Made by a program: the position numbers and the translations under genes
In this document: piece by piece, positions 24,442 to 33,354 of the stretch
How the letters are laid out: each line of letters begins with the position of its first letter
Position numbering within the stretch: the stretch's first letter is position 1
NCBI RefSeq assembly: GCF_004369225.1
Contig: NZ_QFFZ01000005.1
Coordinates: forward strand, 62,001-126,000
Origin: Pelotomaculum propionicicum
GTDB lineage: Bacteria; Bacillota; Desulfotomaculia; Desulfotomaculales; Pelotomaculaceae
Direction: 5' to 3'
Length of the DNA: 64,000 nucleotides
Notes under the pieces: generated by a model
What the model was told of the DNA's origin: nothing
Databases searched by the model: none
The model's input: the letters and a program-made list of their open reading frames with translations, nothing else

Positions 24442-25584
24442 CTAAATCTCCGATTTTATTGCGTTCAAGATCTCATCTGGAGTTATCATTTCTCCAGTTA
24501 CCCTGTTGATACCTGAAACTTTTGTTTCACTGCGCACAACCCGCTCGACTTCACCGATCAGCTGGCCCAGGTTCATTTCCGGTACAATTATGGAGCGGGC
24601 TTGGCGGGATAATGCTTTTATTTCTTTGTCGGGGAAAGGCCACACACTGATCAGGCGGAAAAGGCCGGCCTTTATGCCTTCTTTTCTGGCCTGCTTGACC
24701 GCTCTCCGCGCGGAACGCGAGACAGCGCCGCAGGCGACTATGATAATTTCCGCGTCTTCGGTCATTAAGGATTCGGTCATGGTTATTTCATCAAGATGGT
24801 CCATGATCTTGTCATTTAAACGCTTAATCAGGCGCTCGGCCTGGTCGGCTTTGGTGGTGGGGCCGCCGCTTTCATCATGTACCAATCCGGTAACATGGTA
24901 GCGGTACCCTTCACAAAAATTAGCCATGGGAGGGACGCCGTCCTCATCGGGTTTGTAGGGATAATACCTGGTCAGCCCGGCGGGAGGCTTTTTCCGGTCG
25001 ATAACATTTATATCTGAGGCATCCGGCATGACGAACCGTTCCCTCATGTGGCCGATAACTTCGTCGGCCAGAAGGATCACCGGTGTCCTGAACCTTTCAG
25101 CCAGGTTAAAAGCCTGGACTGTCAGGGAAAAGGCTTCCTGCACCGAGGCCGGCGAAAGTGCGATTGCCGGGTGGTCACCGTGGGTGCCCCAGCGGGCTTG
25201 CATTATATCCCCCTGGGCAGACGCGGTGGGGATGCCTGTGCTGGGACCGTAACGCTGGACGTTTACCACCACGCACGGCACTTCTGTGATAGCAGCGAAG
25301 CCGAGGTTTTCTTGTTTCAGCGAGAAGCCCGGACCGCTGGTGGCGGTAATTGATTTGAGCCCGGCCAGGGAAGCGCCGATTATCGCGGCCATGCTTGCTA
25401 TCTCATCTTCCATTTGAATAAACTTGCCGCCGACGGCAGGTAACTTTTCCGCCAGTATTTCAGCAATTTCAGTAGACGGGGTAATCGGGTAGCCGGCAAA
25501 AAAACGCGCTCCGGCAGCCAGGGCTCCTTCAGCTATAGCTTCATTACCTTGCATTAAGCGAGTGAGCGGTACAACGTTATTCAT
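24442..25584 (-). CDS. korA: 2-oxoacid:ferredoxin oxidoreductase, alpha subunit
   Basis: 380 residues: pyrimidine-binding domain with GNEAIAEGALAAGARFFAGYPITPSTEIAE, QMEDEIASMAAIIGASLAG and TSGPGFSLKQE, then a C-terminal transketolase-like domain (VWPFPDKEI, PEMNLGQL). This is the KorA type with separate gamma subunit. The start overlaps the ferredoxin gene by 8 bases. In syntrophic and acetogenic Firmicutes such enzymes link amino-acid or oxoacid use to ferredoxin reduction. Confidence 0.95.
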   Translation of the reverse strand: MNNVVPLTRLMQGNEAIAEGALAAGARFFAGYPITPSTEIAEILAEKLPAVGGKFIQMEDEIASMAAIIGASLAGLKSITATSGPGFSLKQENLGFAAITEVPCVVVNVQRYGPSTGIPTASAQGDIMQARWGTHGDHPAIALSPASVQEAFSLTVQAFNLAERFRTPVILLADEVIGHMRERFVMPDASDINVIDRKKPPAGLTRYYPYKPDEDGVPPMANFCEGYRYHVTGLVHDESGGPTTKADQAERLIKRLNDKIMDHLDEITMTESLMTEDAEIIIVACGAVSRSARRAVKQARKEGIKAGLFRLISVWPFPDKEIKALSRQARSIIVPEMNLGQLIGEVERVVRSETKVSGINRVTGEMITPDEILNAIKSEI

Positions 25585-25798
25585 CTGTTTCCACCTTCAA
25601 AGATATGGCAAAGTCGGGGCAGTGACTTTCACACCTGCGGCAGCCTGTGCAGAGGGGCTGGTTAACTACAATGGCTTTGCCGCCGTTGCTCATGGCCAGG
25701 ACCTTGGGGCAGAGCCCGGCGCAAATGCCGCATCCTTTGCACCATTTTTTATTGATTACTATTTTTTTGGGATAAGCGGCTGATACTGTTTCGACCAT
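25577..25798 (-). CDS. korD: 4Fe-4S ferredoxin-type delta subunit of the oxidoreductase
   Basis: Two CxxCxxCxxxC clusters (WCKGCGICAGLCPK; LCTGCRRCESHCPDF) in about 73 residues, so an 8Fe ferredoxin domain that carries electrons from the TPP site. The frame is open to 25870, but that part overlaps the TTGAGAT repeat region and lacks a ribosome binding site. The ATG at 25798 has GGTGA five bases upstream, so I chose it. First gene of the operon. Confidence 0.92.
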   Translation of the reverse strand: MVETVSAAYPKKIVINKKWCKGCGICAGLCPKVLAMSNGGKAIVVNQPLCTGCRRCESHCPDFAISLKVETDE

Positions 25799-25826
25799 TG
25801 TCTTCACCACATTATTCTGTATCACA

Positions 25827-25887
25827 TTGAGATTTATGCCTGCATAACTTACGGCTTTATCGTGTCTCATATTGAGATATATCTCAA
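25827..25887 (-). promoter_or_regulatory. Candidate operator: TTGAGAT boxes upstream of the kor operon
   Basis: A perfect 16-bp palindrome TTGAGATATATCTCAA (25872-25887) overlaps a second inverted pair TCTCA-TAT-TGAGA (25865-25877), and a further half-site TTGAGAT lies at 25827-25833. The set sits between the promoter and the korD start, a position suited to repression. Confidence 0.55.
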
Positions 25888-25916
25888 ATTAATACATCTT
25901 TTTTTATCTAATACAT

Positions 25917-25944
25917 ATTTTACTCCATTTGTACCCAATGTAAA
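25917..25944 (-). promoter_or_regulatory. Candidate sigma-A promoter of the kor operon
   Basis: On the - strand TTTACA (25944-25939) and TAAAAT (25922-25917) with a 16-base spacer. No sigma-54 -24/-12 element was found here despite the nearby enhancer-binding-type regulator. Confidence 0.45.
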
Positions 25945-25999
25945 GTAATTTTTTTTTTCAAAATCGGTAAATCATAAAATAAATCATCAAAAGAGGCTG

Positions 26000-26677
26000 G
26001 TGTCAGGCTTGATCTGGGAATATGTTTACCGCACTACCTTTGTATATTTCCTGGTTTTAGTGGTAATCAGGATGATGGGGAAAAGGGAAATCGGCCAGCT
26101 TTCACCTTTTGATTTTGTGGTGGCTATTATCATAGCCGAATTGGCCGCCATACCTATGGAAGCAAGTGAAATACCGCTGTGGCATAGTGTCCTGCCGTTG
26201 GTCATTCTGGGCGCCCTGGAAGTGCTTGTTTCCTATGTGACCCTGTTCAGCCGCAAGCTGCGGGGCTTCATCTGCGGGTATCCCCAGGTCATTATTAAAA
26301 ACGGTTTCCTGCTGCGGGATGAGATGAGAAAGGCGCGCTATAACCTTGACGACCTGATGGCCCAGATGAGAGATAAAGGCATTGTGGACCTTGACGACGT
26401 TGAATTTGCGGTACTTGAGACTTCAGGGAGGTTAAGCGTAATTCTAAAATCGCAGCATCGCCCGGTGACACCCGCGGACCTGGGCATCTCCACGCCGTAC
26501 GAGGGATTGCCGACTGTGCTGGTAATGGACGGCAATATTATGAACAACAATCTGAAAGAAGTGAATTTAGATGAGAACTGGCTTAGAGAGAAATTGGAAG
26601 AGCGGGGTTTTAGCCCGCGAAAGGTACTTCTCGCCACCCTGGGAACGGACGGCAGGCTGTTTGTTAATAGAAAATAG
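26000..26677 (+). CDS. DUF421 (YetF/YcaP-type) membrane protein
   Basis: 225 residues. Three hydrophobic segments in the first 90 residues and RMMGKREIGQLSPFDFVVAIIIAELAA, the hallmark of DUF421. A soluble alpha/beta domain follows (ARYNLDDLMAQMRDKGI...VEFAVLETSGRLSVILK). In Bacillus, YetF-type proteins are found in spore and cell membranes; biochemical function is not established. It starts with GTG. It is transcribed away from the kor operon and is probably monocistronic. Confidence 0.92.
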   Translation: MSGLIWEYVYRTTFVYFLVLVVIRMMGKREIGQLSPFDFVVAIIIAELAAIPMEASEIPLWHSVLPLVILGALEVLVSYVTLFSRKLRGFICGYPQVIIKNGFLLRDEMRKARYNLDDLMAQMRDKGIVDLDDVEFAVLETSGRLSVILKSQHRPVTPADLGISTPYEGLPTVLVMDGNIMNNNLKEVNLDENWLREKLEERGFSPRKVLLATLGTDGRLFVNRK

Positions 26678-26694
26678 GACTCTTCAAAACAGAA

Positions 26695-27153
26695 TTACCT
26701 GTGTTCAGTAGCATGTTCACAAGGTATCACGCCTCTAACTCCACCACGGGGGTTTTTTGTATCACCTTTCCTGCGGGGGATTAAATGAAAATGGGCGTGC
26801 ATAACAGATTGGCCGGCCGCCACGCCACAGTTTATTCCTATGTTGAAGGCGGCAACAGTGGGATCTTCGCTCATAATTTTATTCCGGAGATGGATGATCA
26901 GATCTTCCGCATCGCGCCTTTCTTGTGCCGTCATGGTGAAATAATCCAGGGTGTGTCTGCGGGGGATGATCAGCATGTGCAGGGGGGTTACCGGAAAACC
27001 ATCTGCAACCGCATATGCTGTTTCATTCGAAGCAATGATTGGCTCTTTTTTTTCAAGATCACAAAACGGACATTCCGGACCCTTTTGCGATTTTAATTCG
27101 TAAACCCGAAGTTTTGCTGTGTTCTTATGATCAGTGTGATCTTTGAAATTCAC
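26695..27153 (-). CDS. HIT-family hydrolase
   Basis: 152 residues with the histidine triad HAHFHLIPRR (HxHxH plus hydrophobics) near residue 119 and two Cys pairs at the N-terminal side (CPFCDLEKK) that may bind zinc. HIT proteins hydrolyse or transfer nucleotides; the exact substrate cannot be told. It lies 15 bases after the LuxR-type regulator on the same strand, so the two may be co-transcribed. Confidence 0.93.
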   Translation of the reverse strand: MNFKDHTDHKNTAKLRVYELKSQKGPECPFCDLEKKEPIIASNETAYAVADGFPVTPLHMLIIPRRHTLDYFTMTAQERRDAEDLIIHLRNKIMSEDPTVAAFNIGINCGVAAGQSVMHAHFHLIPRRKGDTKNPRGGVRGVIPCEHATEHR

Positions 27154-27168
27154 AAAAATGCCTCCTGT

Positions 27169-28236
27169 TTAAGGTATCTTTTTAGTCCTGCTTGCAGGGG
27201 GGCCAAAAAGGTTATAAATTAATTCCGAACGGGATCCGGTGCCAGTTTTTATAAAAATCTTTTTTATATGGGTTTTTACCGTGTTTTCACTGAGAAAAAG
27301 CTTACGGGCAATTTCAACGTTAGTATTGCCCCTGGCCACAAGTGCTGCTATTTCGATTTCCCTTCTGGTTAATTCAAACCCTACAGCGAATTTCGGGCTG
27401 ATATCTCTGTGAGTATATCCTGTTTCAATTATTATCAGAAACGATATGTCTTTTTTCTCTTCTTTCCCCTCCAACAATATTGTTTTAAAGGGATATGACC
27501 TGTTTCTCAGGCACAAAAGACTTTTCCGGTAATAAGCGCCAGTGATCGGGCGGATCCTACGGCTTTTCACCAGATCCCGGCAAATCTCCTTTAAATAACT
27601 GTAAACACTTTGGCCTGTGGCAAGCTGTTTCTGTAAAATGTCACACGCTGGAATGTTAGCTTCGATAATATTGTACTTACTGTCCAGTTCACAGAGTCCA
27701 ACCGTGGCCGACGATTCATTGTATCCCAGGAAAGTGTTATTCAAGTGGTCATGTAATAATTTGAGTATATACATTTCTCCATCACTAAAGTTGGATGAAC
27801 CCGTGCTCCTGTGCAACGAGATTTCTCCTAAAAGGTTTCCTTCCTTCAAAATCTGTAAACAGGCAATATGGTATATCCCTTGGGGCAGTAAGAAATCAGA
27901 GCGGTGCTCGTTTTTTGCCCACTTGGCATAGTCCATGTAATCAGAGCTGCGGTCCACAGGTGGGATGTAGCGGTCCGAAAAGACAGCTTTTTTGTAGAGG
28001 TCCAAATCCTCGTAATAATCCTCATATTGTTTAAATTTATCTTTGTCAAGTCCAACGCAACAGGGTTCCAAAAAATGGTGTGTTTCGGGTTCCACCAGGA
28101 AAAAAGCGGCGCTGTCGTAAGGGACGAGCTGGGGCAGGTGTTCGAGAACAATAGAACGAAGCAGCTCAATGTCACGGTTAAGGTAAATTTGCTTGAGCAG
28201 GACATTATAAGCCTCAAATTGTTTATCATTGAGCAT
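27169..28236 (-). CDS. LuxR-type HTH transcriptional regulator
   Basis: 355 residues. The C-terminal 65 residues form a LuxR/FixJ HTH (FELTRREIEIAALVARGNTNVEIARKLFLSENTVKTHIKKIF). The N-terminal 280 residues resemble a GAF/PAS-type sensor (YDSAAFFLVEPETHHFLEPCCVG), with no receiver domain and no obvious phosphorylation Asp. It is divergent from the NCS1 permease at 28374, so it may control that gene in response to its substrate. Confidence 0.88.
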   Translation of the reverse strand: MLNDKQFEAYNVLLKQIYLNRDIELLRSIVLEHLPQLVPYDSAAFFLVEPETHHFLEPCCVGLDKDKFKQYEDYYEDLDLYKKAVFSDRYIPPVDRSSDYMDYAKWAKNEHRSDFLLPQGIYHIACLQILKEGNLLGEISLHRSTGSSNFSDGEMYILKLLHDHLNNTFLGYNESSATVGLCELDSKYNIIEANIPACDILQKQLATGQSVYSYLKEICRDLVKSRRIRPITGAYYRKSLLCLRNRSYPFKTILLEGKEEKKDISFLIIIETGYTHRDISPKFAVGFELTRREIEIAALVARGNTNVEIARKLFLSENTVKTHIKKIFIKTGTGSRSELIYNLFGPPASRTKKIP

Positions 28237-28373
28237 AATTTTTGCCCCCTGCCAAGAGGATATGTAAACAAGTATCTCGAATAATTAAAAACATTCGACA
28301 GATAACAGTTATTACCTCTAATTTCGCAATCGTTATATTACAAATAGAAAATATATAGAATTGGTTAAAACGC

Positions 28374-29633
28374 ATGGAAATCGAACAACATGGGCTTGAT
28401 CCCGTACCCGAGACGGAAAGAACAGCGACATGGGCTGATTTATTCATTATCTGGGGTGATATAAACCTCTGCCTCCCATCCTTTGTTGTCGGAGCCCTGC
28501 TAATCCCGGCTTTATCCTGGGGAGAGGCGGTGTCCGTAAATTTTTGGGGCAATCTGGTGGTGGGGGTACTTATAGTACTTGGAGGTTATTTCGGGACCAA
28601 CACCGGCTACCCTGCAGTCATTTACGGCAGGAAAGTTTTCGGTTACCCGGTGGGGCAGTGGTTTTCCACTGCTTTATTGCTTGTTTCGACGCTTGGCTGG
28701 TATGCCGTTATGACTGCCATGACAGGTGAAGCGCTGGATATGATCATCAAGGAATTCACTGGTTTTTCCTCGCCTATTTTAATGATAATATTAGTTGGCA
28801 TTTTAAACTCTTCTACAGCCGTGATGGGATATCAAAGGATCCGCTGGCTGGACTGGGTGTGTACTCCCCTGCTTAGTCTCCTTTGCGTCTGGCTAACATT
28901 TAAGGTGCTGGGCCTGATAACTCTACCGGTTGCCTTTCAATATCATCCCACAGGTTCCATTGGTTATGCTCAAGGGATGGACCTGGTGATCGGCGGGTTC
29001 ATTTCGGGAGCGTTTGTTGCTTCTGATTTTTCCAGGTACGCGAGAAGCAACCGGGATAGCTGGTTCGGCACGTTTCCGGGGGCTTTTCTGGTATCTTTTT
29101 TGTTGGGGCTGCTTGGCATGATGTCAGTTGTGGCGACAGGTGACTGGAACCCGGTCACGGTTGTCCAGGACTTAGGCATGGGTATTCCAGCGCTGTTCTT
29201 CATCCTTATGGCAAACTGGACCACAAACCACAGCGTGCTGTATTCTTCGGGCCTTGCCCTGACCAACATGCTTCCTCGTCATGCCCGTTGGAAGAACACC
29301 TTCATATGCGGGGTAGCCGGTATTGTTTTAGCGGTAGCCGGACTGACAGATGTGCTCCAATCATGGCTTATGCTGCTTTCTTGTGTTTTCTCTCCTCTTA
29401 TAGGTGTCGTTTTAACCGACTTTCTTATAATAAAAAGGACGGCCGGTCATACCTCTGTAAACGTGCAGGCTGTTATCGCCGTTGGAGCAGGGATATTTCT
29501 GGCTAAAATGACCCCGCCGCAGTATATCGCGTCTGCGGTGGGGCTGGTTTCAAGTTCTTTAATTTATATCATCCTCAAATCCCCGGCTTCCGAAAAACAA
29601 ACAGGCCAACGTAAAAATCACCCGATCGGGTGA
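28374..29633 (+). CDS. NCS1-family nucleobase permease (cytosine/purine type)
   Basis: 419 residues with about 12 membrane segments. Early motif ATWADLFIIWGDINLCLPSFVVGALL and later GYFGTNTGYPAVIYGRKVFGYPVGQW, typical of CodB/purine-cytosine permeases. It probably imports a nucleobase or related compound with a cation. No catabolic partner such as cytosine deaminase is adjacent. The ATG has only a weak ribosome binding site. Its final codons overlap a strong terminator. Confidence 0.88.
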   Translation: MEIEQHGLDPVPETERTATWADLFIIWGDINLCLPSFVVGALLIPALSWGEAVSVNFWGNLVVGVLIVLGGYFGTNTGYPAVIYGRKVFGYPVGQWFSTALLLVSTLGWYAVMTAMTGEALDMIIKEFTGFSSPILMIILVGILNSSTAVMGYQRIRWLDWVCTPLLSLLCVWLTFKVLGLITLPVAFQYHPTGSIGYAQGMDLVIGGFISGAFVASDFSRYARSNRDSWFGTFPGAFLVSFLLGLLGMMSVVATGDWNPVTVVQDLGMGIPALFFILMANWTTNHSVLYSSGLALTNMLPRHARWKNTFICGVAGIVLAVAGLTDVLQSWLMLLSCVFSPLIGVVLTDFLIIKRTAGHTSVNVQAVIAVGAGIFLAKMTPPQYIASAVGLVSSSLIYIILKSPASEKQTGQRKNHPIG

Positions 29634-29646
29634 TTTACGTTTTTAG
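29608..29646 (+). terminator. Intrinsic terminator of the permease gene
   Basis: AATCACCCG and CGGGTGATT meet almost without a loop, extended by outer ACGTAAA/TTTACGT pairing, followed by TTTTT. The permease stop codon lies within the stem. Confidence 0.8.
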
Positions 29647-29784
29647 GTCGAAGGTGTTATGTTTCAAGTATAATGCGGTGAAGGATTTAACTGACGATCT
29701 TTCTGTAATTTTGTAGCTAAAACACAGATTAAAGTAAAACTAAAAATGGGCGACTCTTGCAAAAGAGCAGAAAGGGGCAGGAAA

Positions 29785-31320
29785 ATGCGGGCCAGATTGA
29801 TAGTTACAAGAAGGGTAATATTGGCAGGGATAGTCTTTTTGATGGGTTTTGTACTTCTGAGTAATGTTCAACCAGTTCTAGCGGAGACTATTCTTTTCCA
29901 GGACACCTTCCAACGCCAGGAATCTTCTACGGTTGGACCACAGTGGCAGGAATATACCGTACAGGGGGGGCAATTAGGAGGTGCTGTTCCCCAGTCCGGA
30001 GACACACCCTGGTGTATCCGGGGGAATACGCTGTATTTCGAGGCCACCGGTCACAACAGCTACATCGAAGACTTTATCGAGACCACGGAAGAATTTTCGG
30101 TGGAAAACACAAGGGTTGAATTCGAAATTCGCGCAAAAGCCGGCACCAGCAAAGGGTATGTCGGGCCTACGGCGTTCTGGGCACCCAGCGCCAAAAATCG
30201 TGCCGGAGCTACAGGCGTTACAGGCGGTCCCGGCTTAATCGGGGTACAGGCCTGCTATCGCTGGGAAAACTCCGGCACGAAGGGTCTCGTGCTTCATCTG
30301 GGAGGCGGTTATCAGGATTATCCTGATGCGGTCTTCTCGGGGCTGAACCAGCAAGAATTTGCCAGGCATGTAATTACCATTAAAGACGGCAAGGTGACCG
30401 ATGAATCTCCGGACTGCGGTTCTCTGACCAGCACCCTGGCACAGGCTATTGAACCAGGGGGCAAGAGGCATTTTAGTTTTGGCGCCCGTCTATACGACGA
30501 TGGGGTGCCCCAGGTCATTGAAATCCGTAATCTGAAAATCACGTCCCTGGAAAACGTTCCTGAGACTATAGGCAATCAGGAGTATTATGGGGATAACAAT
30601 ATCCAAAACGGAAATAACGGTACATACAACGGAAATGAAAAGCCGTCGCAAACAAAAAATTTAATTAGTATTGTGGTAGATGGGAACAGCTTGATATTTG
30701 ATGTGCCGCCTGTCATTGAAAACGACCGGATCCTTGTACCCGTACGTGCCATATTTGAAGCACTGGAGGCTCATGTCGACTAGGATGAAGCCACCCAGAC
30801 CGTCACGGCCACAAAGCCCGGTACGGAGATCAAGTTGATTATCGGCGGGGGCGCCTATAAGAATGGCACACCTGTCATTCTGGCGGTACCGGCGAAACTA
30901 ATCAATGGCCGTACAATGGTGCCCCTGCGGTTTATCGGAGAGTCCTTCGGGGGGCAGGTTTTATGGGATGATCCGGCTCAGACCGCTACAATTATTTCTC
31001 CGGCGAACTACGCCAGTAATATGGATGACTATTATCAGAAATCTTTTGTTTTTTTACAAAATCTTGTTAATGGTAATTTCAACGAAGCGCTTGAAGTTAC
31101 AACAGATGATTTTAAAAACCAAGTCAGTACAACGGAGCTTTCAGAATTCCGTGGTTTTGTCTTAATGAATGGAGTAGGCCGGCTTGTTTCCAAAACCTGC
31201 GTCGATAAAGGCGGGGGAATTGTAGAAACGATAGGTGTGTTAAAGTTCACCAATGGTAATGCTATAGCGGTTCACCTGACTTTCAAAGATGGCAAAATCG
31301 ATAACCTGGTTGGGAGGTAA
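29785..31320 (+). pseudogene. Secreted protein with copper-amine-oxidase-N-like domain, split by in-frame UAG
   Basis: From the ATG at 29785 (after AAAGGGGCAGGAAA) a signal peptide ends near VLA-ET. A lectin-like or concanavalin-like beta domain follows, then an Asn/Gly-rich linker, then a copper amine oxidase N-terminal-like domain. TAG at 30781-30783 interrupts that domain exactly where the family has Trp (VPVRAIFEALEAHVD-stop-DEATQTVTATKPG). The same frame continues to 31320 with VPAKLINGRTMVPLRFIGESFGG and a DUF3887-like tail. A TGG-to-TAG change explains it. UAG is used as an ordinary stop by many genes here, so read-through is less likely. Confidence 0.85.
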
Positions 31321-31324
31321 GGAT

Positions 31325-32569
31325 ATGAAGAAGCTTTCATTCACGATAACAAGCATTTTATTCTTGAGCCTTTTCTTAGCTTTTTCTTTCAATGTTGATT
31401 TTGCAGTGGCTGTTGCCCCGGATATTGGTATCCCGGGAGCGAATGTGACCTTTGACGGTTTTATTGAGACGCCTGGTACGAACCCGGCAGAAGCTGCGCT
31501 GCCCGTATACAAGGAACTTACTGCTGAAGAGTCTGCTCATGTTCAACAGCTTATTTCGAATCTAAAAAGCAAAGCTGAAAAGTTGAATACGCTTAATACC
31601 TTATACCCTAATAAAGGGTTTGATCAAGTCGCAGCACAGCTTCTCGGGGAAATTAATGCTTTGAATGGTAAAAAATTTATGAATTATTGCCCCGAGAACG
31701 ACCCGCTGGGTAAAATATCGGGCGCAGATAGTGCCACAGCTTCGGTGGGATTATTGAACACAGATACGATTAACCTCCACCCGGATTTCTGGAAAATGGC
31801 CAGTTCATCAAGTCCGGCAGATTATGAAACAGAGCAGGAATTGGTATTATTGCACGAGTATGCCCATACTAACCAGAATGCGTTGAGAAAAGTGTGGTTT
31901 TTGGACAACAGTTATATATATGGGGAAAACTCTGGCGAAGGGCTTTCTTATAAAAAAGAATATATGTGGGCGGTCATTTTAGGGGTAAATAAAGGTTTTG
32001 AATTTGAAAAAGTACTGGATCAGTTATCAAAACGTGGCCTTGTCACCTTTCAGGGTTGGAGCAAGCCGTACGAGACGGGCAATTTAGATGAAGCCCTGGG
32101 CTTGAAACAAATGAAAGAGATTCTAAAAGATGGACTTGACGCAGCCCTGCAGCAGAAACCGGGAGAGAAGCCGCCTGTCGATTCCCAGGTTAATTTTAAT
32201 CTTCCTGAAGAACCAAATACCGGCGCCGACAGCCAGAGCATAATTAAATGGAAAGATGATTGCATTGCTCTTCTCAACAAAGAGATGGACGAAGATCCGG
32301 AGCGGGTTAAAAACAGAGATGAGTGCCTCGCCATTCCAAGGGAAGACAGGGTTATGACCTGTTCCAATTGCGGCACAACAGTATTGCACTGGTGGATCGA
32401 AAATTCCTGGTGCTGCCCGGTTTGCGAGAAGTGGACCTATCCAATCCAGCTGAAAAGGGCCGACGGAAAAACTTACGAAGAATACGCGAATGAGAGGAAA
32501 AAAATATACCAGGACAAGATGAATGAAATAGAAAGAATAGCTCAGGAACGATTGAGTTTGAGTCGATAA
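31325..32569 (+). CDS. Secreted HExxH metallopeptidase-like protein with zinc ribbon
   Basis: 414 residues from the ATG at 31325, which follows GGGAGGTAAGGAT only 4 bases after the preceding frame. It has a signal peptide (KKLSFTITSILFLSLFLAFSF). LVLLHEYAHTNQNALRKVW holds an HExxH zinc site (HEYAH) near residue 182, with Glu residues downstream (YGENSGEG) as possible third ligands. A C-terminal CxxC...CxxC ribbon (CSNCGTT..CCPVC) is followed by a charged tail. No named family recognised. Spacing suggests it was co-transcribed with the broken upstream gene. Confidence 0.75.
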   Translation: MKKLSFTITSILFLSLFLAFSFNVDFAVAVAPDIGIPGANVTFDGFIETPGTNPAEAALPVYKELTAEESAHVQQLISNLKSKAEKLNTLNTLYPNKGFDQVAAQLLGEINALNGKKFMNYCPENDPLGKISGADSATASVGLLNTDTINLHPDFWKMASSSSPADYETEQELVLLHEYAHTNQNALRKVWFLDNSYIYGENSGEGLSYKKEYMWAVILGVNKGFEFEKVLDQLSKRGLVTFQGWSKPYETGNLDEALGLKQMKEILKDGLDAALQQKPGEKPPVDSQVNFNLPEEPNTGADSQSIIKWKDDCIALLNKEMDEDPERVKNRDECLAIPREDRVMTCSNCGTTVLHWWIENSWCCPVCEKWTYPIQLKRADGKTYEEYANERKKIYQDKMNEIERIAQERLSLSR

Positions 32570-32749
32570 CCTGTTCTTTGAAGGCACCAAGGGTCGACAC
32601 CCGGTAAAATGTTAATCGGCCTCAAGGTTGTAAAGACAGACGGGAGCAAATGCGATATCGGTGCGGTGCTTTGACGAATAATTCTCAACAAACAACACAA
32701 GGTAGGTGGCATTTTTTGTAAAGATCTGCTTTTTAAAGGAGTGCAAAAG

Positions 32750-33307
32750 ATGTTTTGTAGCCAATGTGGAAACAAAGTTAATCCCGGAGACCGCTTTTGT
32801 GGGCAGTGCGGCTTGGGGGTGGCAATGACGGCGCAGCCTGCTCCGGCCGGAGCCAGACAATTTCCGGCGGGTAGCAAGGAATCCCTGCTACAGGCTGTAG
32901 AGCAGGAACTGGCGGCTTTCCCCCAGCTTGTTGTGGAGCGCAGCAGTAAGACGGACCTGGAAATAAAAAGCGTGCTCGCCGACGCCCATTGGGGTGTCGG
33001 CAAAAAGAAGGTAGAGTACTCGGCCTGCTTGCTGGCCAAGGAAACCGAGCGCAAGGTGGTTTTCTGGGAGATGATCAAGGAAACCGGCGCCGGTATGGGA
33101 GTTTTCGGTGGATTCAAGGTGGAGAAATATAAAAGCGACGGCAGTACCAGATCCGGAACGGTACGGGAAGCGGGTTACGGTCCCGGAGGGAAAATAATCG
33201 ATTATAACTGGGACTATGCCCAGACCCGCAGTATTGTGGAGGGTGTGGTCAGGGCAGGCGGCTGGAAATTTACCACGTCATTGCTGAAAGGCAAGGCGAC
33301 ATATTGA
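32750..33307 (+). CDS. Zinc-ribbon protein of unknown function
   Basis: 185 residues. An N-terminal zinc ribbon (FCSQCGNKVNPGDRFCGQCG, residues 2-21) and a short Ala/Pro linker precede a soluble alpha/beta domain without a recognised signature. ATG at 32750 follows AAAGGAG at 9-base spacing. Zinc-ribbon-headed proteins of this shape are common in Firmicutes and usually uncharacterised. It is next to a metallopeptidase-like protein that also carries a ribbon, but a functional link is only a guess. Confidence 0.75.
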   Translation: MFCSQCGNKVNPGDRFCGQCGLGVAMTAQPAPAGARQFPAGSKESLLQAVEQELAAFPQLVVERSSKTDLEIKSVLADAHWGVGKKKVEYSACLLAKETERKVVFWEMIKETGAGMGVFGGFKVEKYKSDGSTRSGTVREAGYGPGGKIIDYNWDYAQTRSIVEGVVRAGGWKFTTSLLKGKATY

Positions 33308-33354
33308 CCAAGGGAATATGATCGGTAAGAATTTGAATGCGGGGCCAGGCAGAT

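Noticed and set aside
30781-30783. Pyrrolysine at the in-frame UAG
   Set aside because: The family has Trp there, one base changes TGG to TAG, and many genes in the window end with UAG, so a nonsense mutation is simpler.
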